Part shown: positions 34,330 to 45,540 of the stretch, in pieces
How the letters are laid out: the number at the start of each line of letters is the position of its first letter
How positions within the stretch are numbered: position 1 is the first letter of the stretch
Assembly (NCBI GenBank): GCA_021234155.1
Contig: JAJEKV010000006.1
Span: 1,428,001-1,492,000, forward strand
DNA length: 64,000 nt
Direction: 5' to 3'
DNA from: Isoetes taiwanensis
Taxonomy: Eukaryota > Streptophyta > Lycopodiopsida > Isoetales > Isoetaceae
Notes under the pieces: model-generated
What the model saw: only the letters and a program-made list of their open reading frames with translations
What the model was told of the DNA's origin: nothing
The model's database searches: none
Program-made: the position numbers and the translations under genes

Positions 34330-37300
34330 ATGCCCAGCAGTAAGTATTTAGAAATAGAAATAAACAATTTTCTGATTAGGGTTTCTGAGTCGGTGACATT
34401 TATTACTTCTTTGTTTTTCTTTCAGTGTCTCGTGATGGATCTGGCAAGGATAAGGAGGGCTCAACGGACGATTCTAGTGGAGAAAGGCTTCAAAGTTACC
34501 TTGCAAATGTGCCTGGAGATATTCTGACTGCTCTAATGAGCGAATTAGAGAAACGTGTTCGAAGAAATTCAGCAAATGATGATTCAAATAACTCATCCAG
34601 GTCGTTTGGGAAGCGCAATGACGATTTAAGAGGAAGGAATGAACACCTCGAAATGAAAAAGAAAGGAAAGGAAAGGTAAGCATTTTTATTTCTTTGATGT
34701 AAATCCAGCATTTTTTGGGTTCTTGTTTTGGGTTTCTTTTTCTGTTATGTAACTCTAGCATTGTTTGCTTCATGTTTCATCAACTTCTGCCTATTTATGC
34801 CATTCTTACAGCAGACTTATCAAGAAAACTTAGAAGCCAGCTTGATGTTCCATTCCATCTCGTTTTGCCATATAGCTGCAACTTTCTTTTCTGATATACT
34901 GCCTACTTTCTTTTCTAGGTTGAAGCATCCAAGGCGCTCAAGTAATTCATGCAACATTCCAGAAGCTGAGACTTCAAAAGAAGGAGCTAAAAGAAAATCT
35001 GTTGTCTTAAATAAGCACATTGTTTTAAGTGCTTCTTCGTCATCTTCAGAGGACGATGGATCTGGTAATGAAGACTCCTATTCCCCTGATGCAAATCTTG
35101 AAAAAAACAGCGCTGATAAGGAAGAGTTTGAAGTTGATCTTTCATACAATGTACAATTCAGGAGATTATCAAATTCGGAGGTATGTTTTGTAGTTTATTT
35201 CATTGTTTTCCTTCTGCATATAAGTCAGATTTCCAGACTTAGGCACTGTTTTTTCCTTCTGCCTCCCTTTCCATTTGGATTTGTGAATTTGTATCCACCG
35301 TAAACGAACTCAGGATAATAAACTGGAAGAAATCTTGTTAAAAATAAAGTATAGACAGTAATATTTTGGTGTTATTAACATCACCACAAATCCAAGAAGC
35401 AAGCTTCTTTTCTCAATCTACTGCTATGCTGTTCTCTCATCAATGTATTCTTGAACTATGAAGTGTATGTGGATTACCAGCTTGGAGATTGAATTAGGAT
35501 GGGGATCCAGCTTGCTAATCTGAAAGCAATACATTGTGGTGTCTAAGTTGAAACCCTGCTGTACCAATCAATCAGATTGACAGTCAATCTGAAGTAACCA
35601 CTCAATCATGGTAAGTAACATATTAAATCTGAAGTTGTAGGTAACATATATGTGGAGTGCCATAGAAACTTCGCCATGGTTCATTTTGCTAGGTGTCAAG
35701 CCCAAACAACCTTTTTCCTAGTCAAATAGCTTCTCAATAAGCCAGCTGAATTATGGAAGGCATTTCAAAAGAAGCCAGAGAATGATTTTGATTTATATAA
35801 GAAGTTAGATTAGAGCTAGTTGCCTTGTGTAACAAAATCTGGATATCAGGAACCACATTAGAAGTTTTCACCAGGAGATGATAAGGTCATCAATGGTAGC
35901 AGCTTAGCATAGGAACCTGGAGCTTCAAATTTCTTTCCTATATAGAATGATCAGAAGTAAGCCATGGGTGTCTCAGAACATAATGCTGGCTAAATTTGAT
36001 GCTACACCCTTCCAGCTTGAAGTGGCTTTCCCTCTCGATTCCGTCGCTGTGAACATTTTCCACTGCCCCCATGCCATGAGATCAGCATAAAGGATTAAGT
36101 TGTCTTGGTCGGGAAGGAACTGGAAAGGTCTTTGGCACCGAAGTGGAGCTCAGATCCAGGTGCTCAGTACTATGCCATATTTGCTGGCACGTTTCATTTT
36201 TGTGGAATTGAGATAATCACACATGTGGGCTTAGGGATGATAACCACGAAGCAGTTTGCTGGGGTGATAACACATATGGTCAATGCAAAACCCTCAAGGG
36301 AGTTCCTTTCAGAAATTGCATCAGGAGATGGTTATACCTGTGGTGTGAGGCGAGATCAAGATAGTAAAATTCTGTGCTGGGGAAATTATGAAGGTAACCT
36401 GGATCAGCTAGTTGCAAGCGAAGTTCTTCACCAAGCTCCACAAGTTCTTCACATTCTCTACTCATAGTTTACATTATTGTAGAGGTTGTTTGCAGTATTG
36501 TTCTCTTAGCTGGCCATAGAGGGCAACTGGCCATATTAAATTCCAGATCTATATATAATGACAGGGACAACAGCTCCCATATTTCTTACCCTCACCTTGT
36601 CCAGGAGTATGAAAAAGATACCACCTTGAACTTTCTGTAGAAAAGATATAATAATCATTCTTTTAGGAAAGACTTGATTTTTTTCTTGACAAATAGGATC
36701 CAAGCATCGGGATAAGTGTGCTTTTCTAGTTCTTGTTACTGTTACCATTCTGCCCTCTCCTTTGCTTTCTCTGCCACAAGTTTTGCTTCATCAGCTTCTT
36801 GTGTCACTCTATGTAAAGCAGCTGTACACAGTTGCTTTTGCTTTTTCTTCAGCAGCCATGGTTGCTAACAACTCTGCCCTCACCTTGTCTAACTCAGCGC
36901 TTAATACACATGGTTCAGTTGTAGAATCAAAGGCTTTAGAAAATTGGAGGTGGTAGCAAGGAACATCTTACCATTAGTATTAGAGGCTCAAATGGGTTTG
37001 TTATTGGGTTTATAAACTACTGCATTACCATCATTCTGCATCATAAGGTAACAATTATTACCAGAACCTTCGATGTTACTGGACCAGAGAGCACGCTTGT
37101 TACCATCATAAAGCACAAGATTGCCATCTGTTTCCATAATAATCCAGCAATTGGATCCAGCTAGATAAGTCTTAGAGGCCCAAATGGATTTTCTAGAATG
37201 GTAGAGTAGAAAGTTACAGTCAGACTGCATGCTGAGTTTATAGACACCATTTTGGGAACTAATTTCTTGGCCATGGTAGAGGGCATGGTTGGACTTGAGG

Positions 37301-40300
37301 CGATTGGGCAAGCTGTATGGCAATTGGCCAACCACATTACCTGGAGGGTCATAGCTACAGATAATGTAAATGGTCTTAGGAGCATTGTTGCAGACTTACA
37401 GCAAATAGACTTACAGTCACCAAATAGACTTACAGCAGCTCTTACAGATTCAAAAGGTGCAGCTGTATCAATTTCCCCTGCTCTCACAGGACTATCCCCT
37501 GAACCAGCTCGCTTATGCTCCTTAGAAACCCTAGGGGAGACTCTGCCATGTTTATTCTGCCATGAAACACACATAGAATGCCCAGTTTATATCTAGGTTA
37601 TTGATATAGTTCACAATAAGATTGATTCAGTTGAGGCATACTTACTCTCAGGAGTTGCAGCTGGGTGGCTCTGCTTTAAATGCTCTCGTTTATATCATTG
37701 CTCTTTATTTTTAAATTTCAGGTTTGCTTTTTTAAAGGAGAGCTATTAAGAGATGAAGCTGGCCGCGAGTTTGAGGAAAAAGCAGCCGATGCTTTGAAAC
37801 TATATTGTAGGGAAGTGGATAAGCATTTCAAAGACATAAAGCCACGTCATCTTCAAAAGACATTGAAATATGTTTGCGAGCAGTTTGGCGATGGATTGAG
37901 CGAGATGGACATTATTAGGTTCTTGAAGAAAAGATGGCGACATTGGAGGTTAGAAATCACCTCACACTTTTCTTATTATTTATTTAAATAAACTTACCTT
38001 TTCTTTATGTGAATGTTAATCAGGGATAACCTGCGAAGGAATGTCCGTGCTGGCAATGCAACAAGGCCAATGCAAGTTGATGAGGAGTCATGGAAAAGGT
38101 TTGTGGATTCTTGTGACAAAGTCTATCAACGTCAAAAGGATGCTGCTGCCAAACGGAAAACAAGACAGCGAACTGGTTCTGGTGGACTTACATCAATCAA
38201 GACTAAGTTTGTAAGTTGCTGATCTTATCTTCAATTTTGTTTGTACATCTGCCAGAATTGTAGCAGTGCAGGATTAACATCAAGCTGGTCTTTGAAATAA
38301 TAATTCGTTGCCATCCGTAACGTTTGAATTAAGCATAACCTTTTAGGAACATGTATCTAGAAGCAAAGTCTACTTTACTGTGAATCCCAGCCTTGAAGTT
38401 GAGTGAGACACCTTCTGTTAATATAAGATATCAAGCAGTTCAGCGTTTTTATCATTTCTAGACTTCACATATCTGCCCAAATTTAAGGTCGTTTATCAGG
38501 CTCATCATCCGCACATGAGTTTAAGTACTTAGCTAGGCAATCGAAGATTAGAACCCCAGTTTATTTGGCTCAAATTTCCTAACATTTCAAGATTGGGCAG
38601 TTTCAAGATTGGGGCTCAATGCCCACAGATGATATGCTGCAAGAAATCTTGGAAAAAGGTGGATATGCAGCCTTTAAGAAGAGAATGATGGCAAAAGGTT
38701 TTGCTCCAAAAAAGGTAATTGCTTCACGATCTTTTCTATTTTCTTATTTATTCTCAAGTGCAAAGTATAGAGCTTTTTGAACTCAACTGAATTGGAAGAA
38801 GATAGAATAAATTGCGCTTGTTGCATGGCTTTGAGTTCAATCTACTCTAAAAGGAAGCTGCTTCTAGGAAATACTTGAAAGCTGGGTTGAATGCAGAATT
38901 ATATATGATGGATTAGTAAAAACAAGCAACAGTTGTATTCCTTAGTTCAAGGTATAGCTAAGGCTTTAGTATCTGCAGTGGCTGCCTTCCAAACTTGAGA
39001 AGACTCAGCAAAGATTTCTTTAAAGTCCAATAAATGAAGTTGCATAGCTTAACAACTAGCAAGTTTCTGGATCTACTTCTTTAATATCATCACTCCTATG
39101 CAGATATTCCCAAACTGTTCTTTGGTATCTCAACACTACCTCCAGTCTATTTAACCATACATAAACTCTGTCTACTGTTGATGAGGATTGTTAGAGTGCA
39201 GATAATGTAGTAGTGGACGGATGAAACAGCAGACAAAATAGATTAATCTCCATGGGATTTGTTATATGGTTTGCTGATATTTTCTGAATACTTCTTTTGG
39301 CTTTCCATGTTTGCTAATTCAATTAAAGATTTGGTCTCCCACGCATACACATGACAATATCTCTTGCGGATTTAATTGAGGAATCATGCATCTTAGTTAA
39401 TTGCCATGTTGTTACATTGTACACAACATATAGGTACACATCTCCTATCTTCATTACTAACTGGGCAGTTATATGGAGCCTGCTATATGCAGCCTGCTAG
39501 TGCAGGCTTCTGTAATCTAAGTGTAGTCGCTTGTTATATTATAGACTGAGTAGTTGAAAAACAGGGCGGAATTGGACATAATGGAATTGATAGTACTCTA
39601 TGGAGGAGCGAAACAATGATTCTGTGTACATTAAATTTGCATTTCAGTGTCACTGATTTTTGTTTCTCATTTGGTTGCATTTCTCTTGATGACCATTTCG
39701 AATCTTTCATAATTATAAACTTTTGTGTGTCTTAAATATAGTTTAAGGCCATGGATTATGTTAAAGGAACAAGTCCGGGCATAATCTTTAAGGTGAAATC
39801 GAGAAAAGGCAAAGAAATTGAGTCGGTAAGTATTGTTTCTATGTAAATATTGGATCTTTTTTATTTTAATTACTCTTTTCATCGCTACTTTTATAATGTG
39901 CAGGAGGTATGTTACCTTGATAGCGATTCGGACAAGGAAAAGGTAAATATTGTGTATCATTCCATTCTCGTAATTCTTTTCCTGCCATAGCTTTTCCAAT
40001 CACCTTCAGGGCTAAAGGCATACCTTTGCATTCTATAGCCACATGTTGTGCAATTGATTTTAACTCTTTAGGAATGTCCTCTTCTCTTCCACATGGGAAT
40101 TCCATTCCCTTTAAGTGAATTCCATTCCCTTTTGCACTTGCGTGCATTCTGCACCTCTGAATAGGGCCTCTCTAATATCTTTTCCCCTGCCTCTCTAATA
40201 TCTTTCCAACAAGTTCAGGCTACCACAGGTTGATGCTGATGCTGCAGTTCGTTTAACAGATATTTTTTTTTTCTGGCACATGGCAGCCTAGAGTATTTTT

Positions 40301-40586
40301 CAATTAAATATTGCGTTGCATAAACCATGTGCTGAAAATTTAGTGTCAACATTGCTGGCCATCATACCCTCGCAAATTAACTCTAACATCCCTTCTAAAA
40401 TGTTACTAAGAAAATAGAAAAACTGGCATTTGTCGAACTAATGTTTTTGCATTTAACATTTGTTTAACGGTCTGATGTATATTTGTGAAATGTGATTAAT
40501 AGGGAGAATGCAGTGGAGAAAAAGATGATGGTTCTCAAGGCACTTCTGGTGATCCACAAGATGGAGATAATGTTGCCGATGGATAA
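34330..40586 (+). CDS. Second CACTA-encoded protein (putative TNPA-like accessory factor)
   Basis: Nine exons fit with every GT/AG phase: 34330-34339, 34426-34675, 34919-35180, 37722-37948, 38024-38210, 38601-38714, 39742-39825, 39904-39942 and 40503-40586, giving 418 residues. It is hydrophilic: a Ser/Lys-rich N-terminal third (SASSSSSEDDGSGNEDS), then a helical basic core in exons 4-5 (KALKLYCREVDKHF-like ALKLYCREVDKHFKDIKP, FLKKRWRHWRDNLRRNVRAG), a WGSMPTDDMLQEILEKGGY segment, and an acidic tail. I do not recognise a named domain. Being inside intact CACTA ends and divergent from the transposase suggests an accessory DNA-binding protein, as TNPA is for En/Spm; this is inference. Intron 3 (2,541 bp) and intron 8 (560 bp) hold captured gene fragments. 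Confidence 0.75.
36190..36470 (+). pseudogene. Captured CRINKLY4/RCC1-like receptor repeats
   Basis: Inside intron 3 of the accessory gene, in the same orientation, one frame reads GDNHTCGLRDDNHEAVCWGD (about 36211-36270). After a frameshift the next reads SEIASGDGYTCGVRRDQDSK then ILCWGN (about 36310-36390). CGL/CGV...CWG spacing is the signature of the RCC1-like repeats in the extracellular part of CRINKLY4-type receptor kinases. Only about two repeats are present, with no signal peptide, membrane segment or kinase. This is a captured fragment, not a gene. Confidence 0.75.
36988..37390 (-). pseudogene. Captured bulb-type (GNA-like) mannose-binding lectin domain
   Basis: Inside intron 3, antisense to the accessory gene, 115 codons encode one B-lectin domain. 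The family repeat QxDxNxVxY is visible three times in degenerate form: MQSDCNFLLY, METDGNLVLYD and MQNDGNAVVY, with WASKT and LWSSN between them and a proper stop at 36988. Such lectins bind mannose and are secreted or fused to receptor kinases. Upstream, a signal-peptide-like stretch (ATG near 37382, MLLRPFTLSVAMTLQ) lies in another frame, so a complete secreted protein would need a frame change. Intact domain coding suggests recent capture. Confidence 0.85.
39950..40147 (-). pseudogene. Captured NB-ARC (NLR resistance gene) fragment
   Basis: Inside intron 8 of the accessory gene, antisense, about 50 codons read IPKELKSIAQHVAIECKGMP followed by LALKVIGKAMAGK. This is the GLPL (GMPLAL) motif region of plant NB-ARC nucleotide-binding domains. 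P-loop, kinase-2, MHD and leucine-rich repeats are absent. The fragment is open within this stretch but too small to function alone. Confidence 0.8.
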
Positions 40587-41089
40587 GTTCAAGCATTATT
40601 CTGATTTATTAAGTCTCTGAAAATTACTGTTGTTTTGTAGTATTTGACCTTTTGCATATGAGCAAATCATTTGTAGAAGACTTATTTTTATGAATACAGA
40701 GTATTCAACTTGTGTATTTTGTCACACCTCGGAGTAATTTTAAAACAAAATTAATGAAACGAAAAGGAATCTTGCTGTTACACAAATTATGATACAATTT
40801 CAAAAGGGTTGCAATGGTTGATGCTATTAACATATTGGTTTGTAGAATGGTTCTATTCTTGTCATAAAAACTGTTGATTCTTTTGTTGCTGGGGTCTGAT
40901 AAGTGCACTAGGTGAAGCAATATTTGTAGTAAGTTAGTCACAAGCTTTGATGTTAGCTAATTTATAGTTGACGAAATATATATGCCACCCTGGTTATTAG
41001 CTCGTCACGACTTTATTGCAATTGAGTTATAATATTGTTGGAACATATATGCCATGTTGGTTATTAGCTCGTCACAACCTTGATGGCAT

Positions 41090-41473
41090 TTTGCCCCTAT
41101 ATGTACAATTAATTGTTGCAATTGAGTCATCATATTGTTGGAATAGTTGACGATATTTTGATGCTATATTTGTTATAGTGTCCTCAAAACTACTGACGCT
41201 ATCTTGACACTAACTTCTTGGCTATCTTGACACTAACGTCTTGGCAATGATGTTGCAATTTTGTTAAAAAGGCCCCTCTGTGTCAGGTGTTGTGACAATT
41301 GAATGTGCCACAACCTTGACATAACACTTGACGCCCGAGCGTCAACTTTGTGGCAAATGATCACGTCAGCTACAGTGGCAAAACTGTGACAACTTTTGAA
41401 GTTTAAGGGGATCTATTTGTGTCAAGATTTTTGACGTTATACTAGACGTTATTGGCACCTTTCTCTTGTAGTG
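41090..41473. repeat. Right CACTA terminus with subterminal repeats
   Basis: Repeated words CTTGACACTAAC, TGTGACAA, TTGACGTTAT and GTGTCAA cluster between 41170 and 41455, mirroring those at the left end, before the terminal CTCTTGTAGTG. There is also a duplicated block, GGTTATTAGCTCGTCAC, at about 40992 and 41056. No coding signal. Confidence 0.8.
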
Positions 41474-44400
41474 TCCTGGTCGCTCGATGAAACCATCTTC
41501 ATTGATCTCAAGGAAGTGATCTTTGTAAAATTGCATCTTGGTAGGAAGATCACTTGGGGTTAACCATGTCCTTGATATGTATAAAATTTCCAGATCGTGC
41601 CATATGAGCTGGTTCTTCTCTTTTTCAAGTCTCTTTTTTGCTCCAGGTTTTACCGCTGTATTAGCTGCAGCTACATTATGTTGAAAGGGGGGCAGGTTTC
41701 CCAAGCCAAATCCTAAGGAAGCAGCCCATTGCGATGCTTTTGCGTACCAACATTCCTGCACTCCCTTTTCAGCCAGATCTTTGGAGCTCTTGAGAGCAAT
41801 CCATGGAAGCCTGCATTGGCCTTGCTGCGAGGACCCGAGTTGGTGCAGTTTATGCAAAAAGGAGACTAACTAGAATGCTGCGTCCAGTTGAAGCGGAGTG
41901 GCTGAAAATTCTGCCAATATGATTGAATGTGGCACAGATGCTTTGCTCATAATCATTTTGGACAGAAAATAAATTTGCAGTCTTTCTATATGACCCCATT
42001 CTTTGGCTGTCATATCCATTCCCCACATCAAAGCTCCATATAGAGCAGCTGGTCTAACTAAGGTATTGAAAAGATGAATCTTTGCTGGGACATCCTGAAA
42101 ATCTGCTTTGAAACATTTCTTCTCTAGCATTGCAAGCGAGGCATATCCCTTTGTGAGCCTGTCATATGCTGCGTCTTTCATGCTAAAGACGGGACCCTTA
42201 AATTGCACCCCTAAGTAAGTATAATGAGAGACCACTTCCACTTGTTGATTCATGAAAAAGAAGCTGCTGCGATGCATGCAAGCATGTGATGTGTTGAAAA
42301 CCATCACTTTTGTTTTGTCCAAGTTCACTTTAAGCTCTCTTTGAGCGCAAAATTTCTCAAGTGCCATTAAATGATGCTGAAGGCCCTCAGGAGAAGAAGA
42401 TATAAGTACCACATCATCCGCATATAGAAGGATGGATATGCATTCATCAGCTAAAGCAGATCCGGCACCTCCAAGTGCTGCTACGAAGCTTTCCAGCTCG
42501 TCAATGTACACACCGAAGAGTGTAGGGGATAAGGGACAGCCCTGTTTAACCCCAATTGTGCTGCTTATGTCATCCGACCAGCCCCCAGGCACTTTAATTC
42601 TTCCCAAAACATTTTCATAGAGCATCAAAACGGCCCATATGACTTGATGCGACAATCCAAGTTCAGTAAGTCTATGAAATAGGCGATTTCGAGGGACCGT
42701 ATCAAAAGCTTTGCGGAAATCCACAAAGCAACAATAAACTTTTGTTTTCTTTGCTTTAGCTTCCTCAATGATTGACCGTAAGGTAAAGATATGATCTATT
42801 GTTGAGAAATTCCTCCTGAAACCAGCCTGGCCCTTTGCTCTAAGGAGATTTATCTCCGCATATTCACTGATAATCAAGTCCAATGCACATCCATATAATC
42901 TTGCCATGACATGTCCAATCATTATAAGGCGGTAGTTGTTTGGATTCATTGGGTCTCCGGCCTTAAAAATTGGCTTGATGATATTAATGGTCCATGCTTT
43001 TGGAAAGCTTGAGCATATTATCTCATTGAATAAATCTGCCACAATAGGCGCAAGGGTATCCATTCCATGGATCAAAAATTCAGCCTGCAAATCCTCACAA
43101 TCTTTTGCTTTTCCAGTGTTCAATTTGCTTATAGCTTCTCGGATAAGGGAAGTAGAGAAAAGAGAGGAGGATTGGGGCTGGGGCTGCAATCCAATGTCAA
43201 GCAAATCTGCTTTTCCCACATCTAGGAGCGTTCGAGCATAACTGGTCCACACTTTTGGGTCTTTAAGAGGCAAATCAGATTTCCGAGCATGAAGCTTCTG
43301 CCAAAATTTAGCAGATTTATTACTATAAAGCATGTTAAGCATGTCTTCCCTCACCTGCTTTATATATGCTCTTTTTTTCATGCGGATCAGCTTTTTGTAT
43401 GATTTCCTAGTCGCAATAGCTGTAGAAGAGCAGGCTGCCAACTCTTCCTTGAGCTGCTTGTGAAGATTTTTGCATTCTTCATCATACCAAGTGTTTTGAG
43501 GCATCTGTGCACGTCGTTTACAGAAGGAACAAAGCTTGTGTGGTAAAGTCTTTATGCAGGCTTGGTGTATAGCAGATGTGAGCAACGTGGCCTTTTCTTC
43601 CACATTATGAAAGATATGGATGTCCCTCAATCGTGTGTCAAGCTCAAGGTTATAGATGAGATCAAGCGAGTGGTCAAACTCAAAACGGAAGTAGGGTGGT
43701 TCCTGAGACAAGCTTTTGTCCAACTCAAAACACATTTTGAGGCAAAAGAGGAGAGGAGAATGGTCCCCAGTCGGTGGTTGAGGTGGAACTGAAAACTTCT
43801 CGATCTCTTTTGCCAAGGCTGGAGACCCCATCAGATAATCCACTACACTATGCCCGCCGCTTTGAGGATTACAGGTATAGTTGGACGAACCCGGCCAGTG
43901 TTGCATCCCATTGTAAATGACAAGATTATGCATCTGTCCAAATTCCAAAAGGAAGTGCCCATATCTAGTAATCTCCGCATTACCATCAGCTGACATTCGC
44001 ATGGTATGGGTTTCAACAGGAGATAAGGATGGCAGTAAGACAGGATCACTTTCAAAATCCATCAATTGAACTTGGGCATCCGTTGTCCTCGCATTAAAGT
44101 CACCCACGAGCAGAATTTTGCCTCGCTTAGAGAATTCAATGATATCATCAAATAAAGCCATGTAAGGAGAGGCGCCTTCTTGGGTATCCACATCAGCATA
44201 ATCAGAATTTTGAGGGGGGAAGTAGCATGCAGCAGTGTATATGTAATCTCCTGGAGAAGTTCTTATCCTGACCCACAAAAACCTTGCTGCTTCATCCTTT
44301 TTTACTATGGAAATGATTCCTGATAATTCTGATTTGTAAAGGACTGCTACCCCTCCTGATCCTCGTTTACCTTTCTTCTTGCTTCTGTAGACGGAGTCCC

Positions 44401-44542
44401 AAGTGTAACCCGACACATCTGGGAGACATGTTTCTGTTGTTTCATGTGTTTCTGACAAAAAGATAATATCTCTATCTTTGACAAGGTCCATAAGACCACC
44501 TGGATCTGATCTTAAGGTCCCATTACAGTTCCATGCTGCCAT
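41474..44542 (-). pseudogene. LINE ORF2: endonuclease + reverse transcriptase (upstream part)
   Basis: The ATG at 44542 opens 890 codons to an in-frame TAG at 41870-41872; the same frame then continues to the CACTA insertion point at 41473. The N-terminal endonuclease/exonuclease/phosphatase domain shows WNCNG, LSETHE, GDFNART, SVVDYLMG and GDHSPLLF (catalytic Asn, Glu, Asp, His). The reverse transcriptase follows with FVDFRKAFDTVPR, GVKQGCPLSPTLFG and LLYADDVVLIS (YADD site). After the stop comes a region near WHDLEILYISRTWL. The protein nicks target DNA and primes reverse transcription. It is inactivated by the stop and the insertion. Confidence 0.92.
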
Positions 44543-44578
44543 AGCCAAGGATTTGATGGTCTCATAGACCCTTAGTTC

Positions 44579-45406
44579 CTATTTGTGGATCTTGTCGCGG
44601 ATGATGACTCGGCCATCTCTATAGACAGCCCATTTGTTTGGATCTTTTCGAGCTTCTGCAACCTCTTGCAGACATCGCTTTTTGTGCTCAACCTGCATTG
44701 GAGTGAGATCTTCATCCATGAAGACTTTAGGAACTGTTGCAAGTTTTCTCCTATTCTTGAGGGCATTCAGTCTATCTTCCAAGGTCTTAAACTTAATAAT
44801 TAAAGGCTGCCCTCTTGGGTTGCCCTTGTTTACACTCCATGCAGCTTCAATGTTATGATCAGAGATGCCTAAAGTATTGGTCACAAACTCAATTGCAACA
44901 TCGAGGGGATCAGCGGTCATGTCAAGCCCAAGGACTCTGATATTGCGTGCTTTCAAAGATCTTTTCCTTTCCTCCTCTAATGTGGCATTGATTGTCTCCT
45001 TTGCTGGCTTTTTGACAATATCCACCCATTTAGAAGTTTCTTCTCGATGGGAGTGGAGCTCCAACTCAATCTGTTTTAATCCTTCAATTGATGGCAACTT
45101 CCTTATTACTGCAATTTCAGACTTAATGTTTTCCAATTCATCCAGGTTGGCCTGGTTAAATTCTTGTTTCCATGACTTCTCCAAGGCCTCAATCTGTGGA
45201 ATCATGCTTGCTACTGTCTGCTGGAGCATATCAAAATTACGTGCCTTCTTGGAGAGTTCAATAATATGCATCTCAAAAAATTCCATCCGTTTCTGCAAAG
45301 TGTTCCAATCCCCTGCCGAGAGTGTCAATTCTGGACCAGTAAAAGGGCTATAATTGGCCTGTTCCAAATCTGGAGCACCCAAAAAGGGTTTCGAAGGAGT
45401 ATCCAT
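44579..45406 (-). CDS. LINE ORF1 RNA-binding protein
   Basis: 275 codons from ATG 45406; a listed start one codon earlier is a non-ATG. Residues about 30-125 form a heptad-rich coiled coil (MEFFEMHIIELSKKARNF, then LEKSWKQEFNQANLDELEN). Residues about 150-240 resemble the RRM-like and C-terminal domains of L1 ORF1p (ARNIRVLGLDMTADPLDVAI, GQPLIIKFKTLEDRLNALK, and a conserved FMDEDLTPMQVEHKK). Such proteins trimerise and coat LINE RNA. The frame is intact. ORF2 starts 36 bp downstream. The start codon lies in a perfect hairpin (GGAGTATCCATC / GATGGATACTCC, 45397-45426). Confidence 0.85.
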   Translation of the reverse strand: MDTPSKPFLGAPDLEQANYSPFTGPELTLSAGDWNTLQKRMEFFEMHIIELSKKARNFDMLQQTVASMIPQIEALEKSWKQEFNQANLDELENIKSEIAVIRKLPSIEGLKQIELELHSHREETSKWVDIVKKPAKETINATLEEERKRSLKARNIRVLGLDMTADPLDVAIEFVTNTLGISDHNIEAAWSVNKGNPRGQPLIIKFKTLEDRLNALKNRRKLATVPKVFMDEDLTPMQVEHKKRCLQEVAEARKDPNKWAVYRDGRVIIRDKIHK

Positions 45407-45540
45407 CAATCCGGATGGATACTCCGGTGGAAAAAGCAGTTATCACTGGACTGTTATATGTCATCTCTTACTTATATGCACTGTATTTTTCTTGTTCATT
45501 TATGCACTGACAACTAGAATCAGTTAACGTGTATTATGTT

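Larger units (their letters stand above)
28262..41473. mobile_element. Complete CACTA (En/Spm) DNA transposon, 13,212 bp
   Basis: The ends are inverted CACTACAAGAG (28262-28272) and CTCTTGTAGTG (41463-41473), flanked by a 3-bp target duplication TCC (28259-28261 and 41474-41476). All are defining features of CACTA elements. Subterminal regions of about 300 bp are filled with short TTGACAC/GTGTCAA words in both orientations, the usual binding sites for the accessory transposase. The interior has a minus-strand TNP2-like transposase and a plus-strand second gene transcribed away from each other, with a shared 1.1-kb upstream region. Its introns hold fragments of three host gene families. Both element genes look intact apart from one unresolved splice, so this copy may still be active. 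Confidence 0.95.
27505..45434 (-). mobile_element. LINE (L1-like, ORF1 + ORF2), split by a CACTA element
   Basis: Minus-strand order: 5' end near 45434, ORF1 (45406-44579), ORF2 (44542 onward), CACTA insertion at 41473-28262, remaining ORF2 C-terminus (28261-27660), short 3' UTR, and a (CTTT)n-type tail at 27505-27533. Without the CACTA it is about 4.7 kb, normal for a plant LINE. A possible imperfect target duplication is GAAAATGCAATTGAT at about 27488 versus GAAAAAGCAGTTAT at about 45434. ORF1 is open, while ORF2 carries a TAG, the insertion and a frameshift, so the copy is dead but not old. Confidence 0.88.

Noticed and set aside
37161-37596. ORFs on both strands over the lectin fragment
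   Set aside because: Only the minus-strand frame ending at 36988 shows the lectin repeats. The other frames are shadows.
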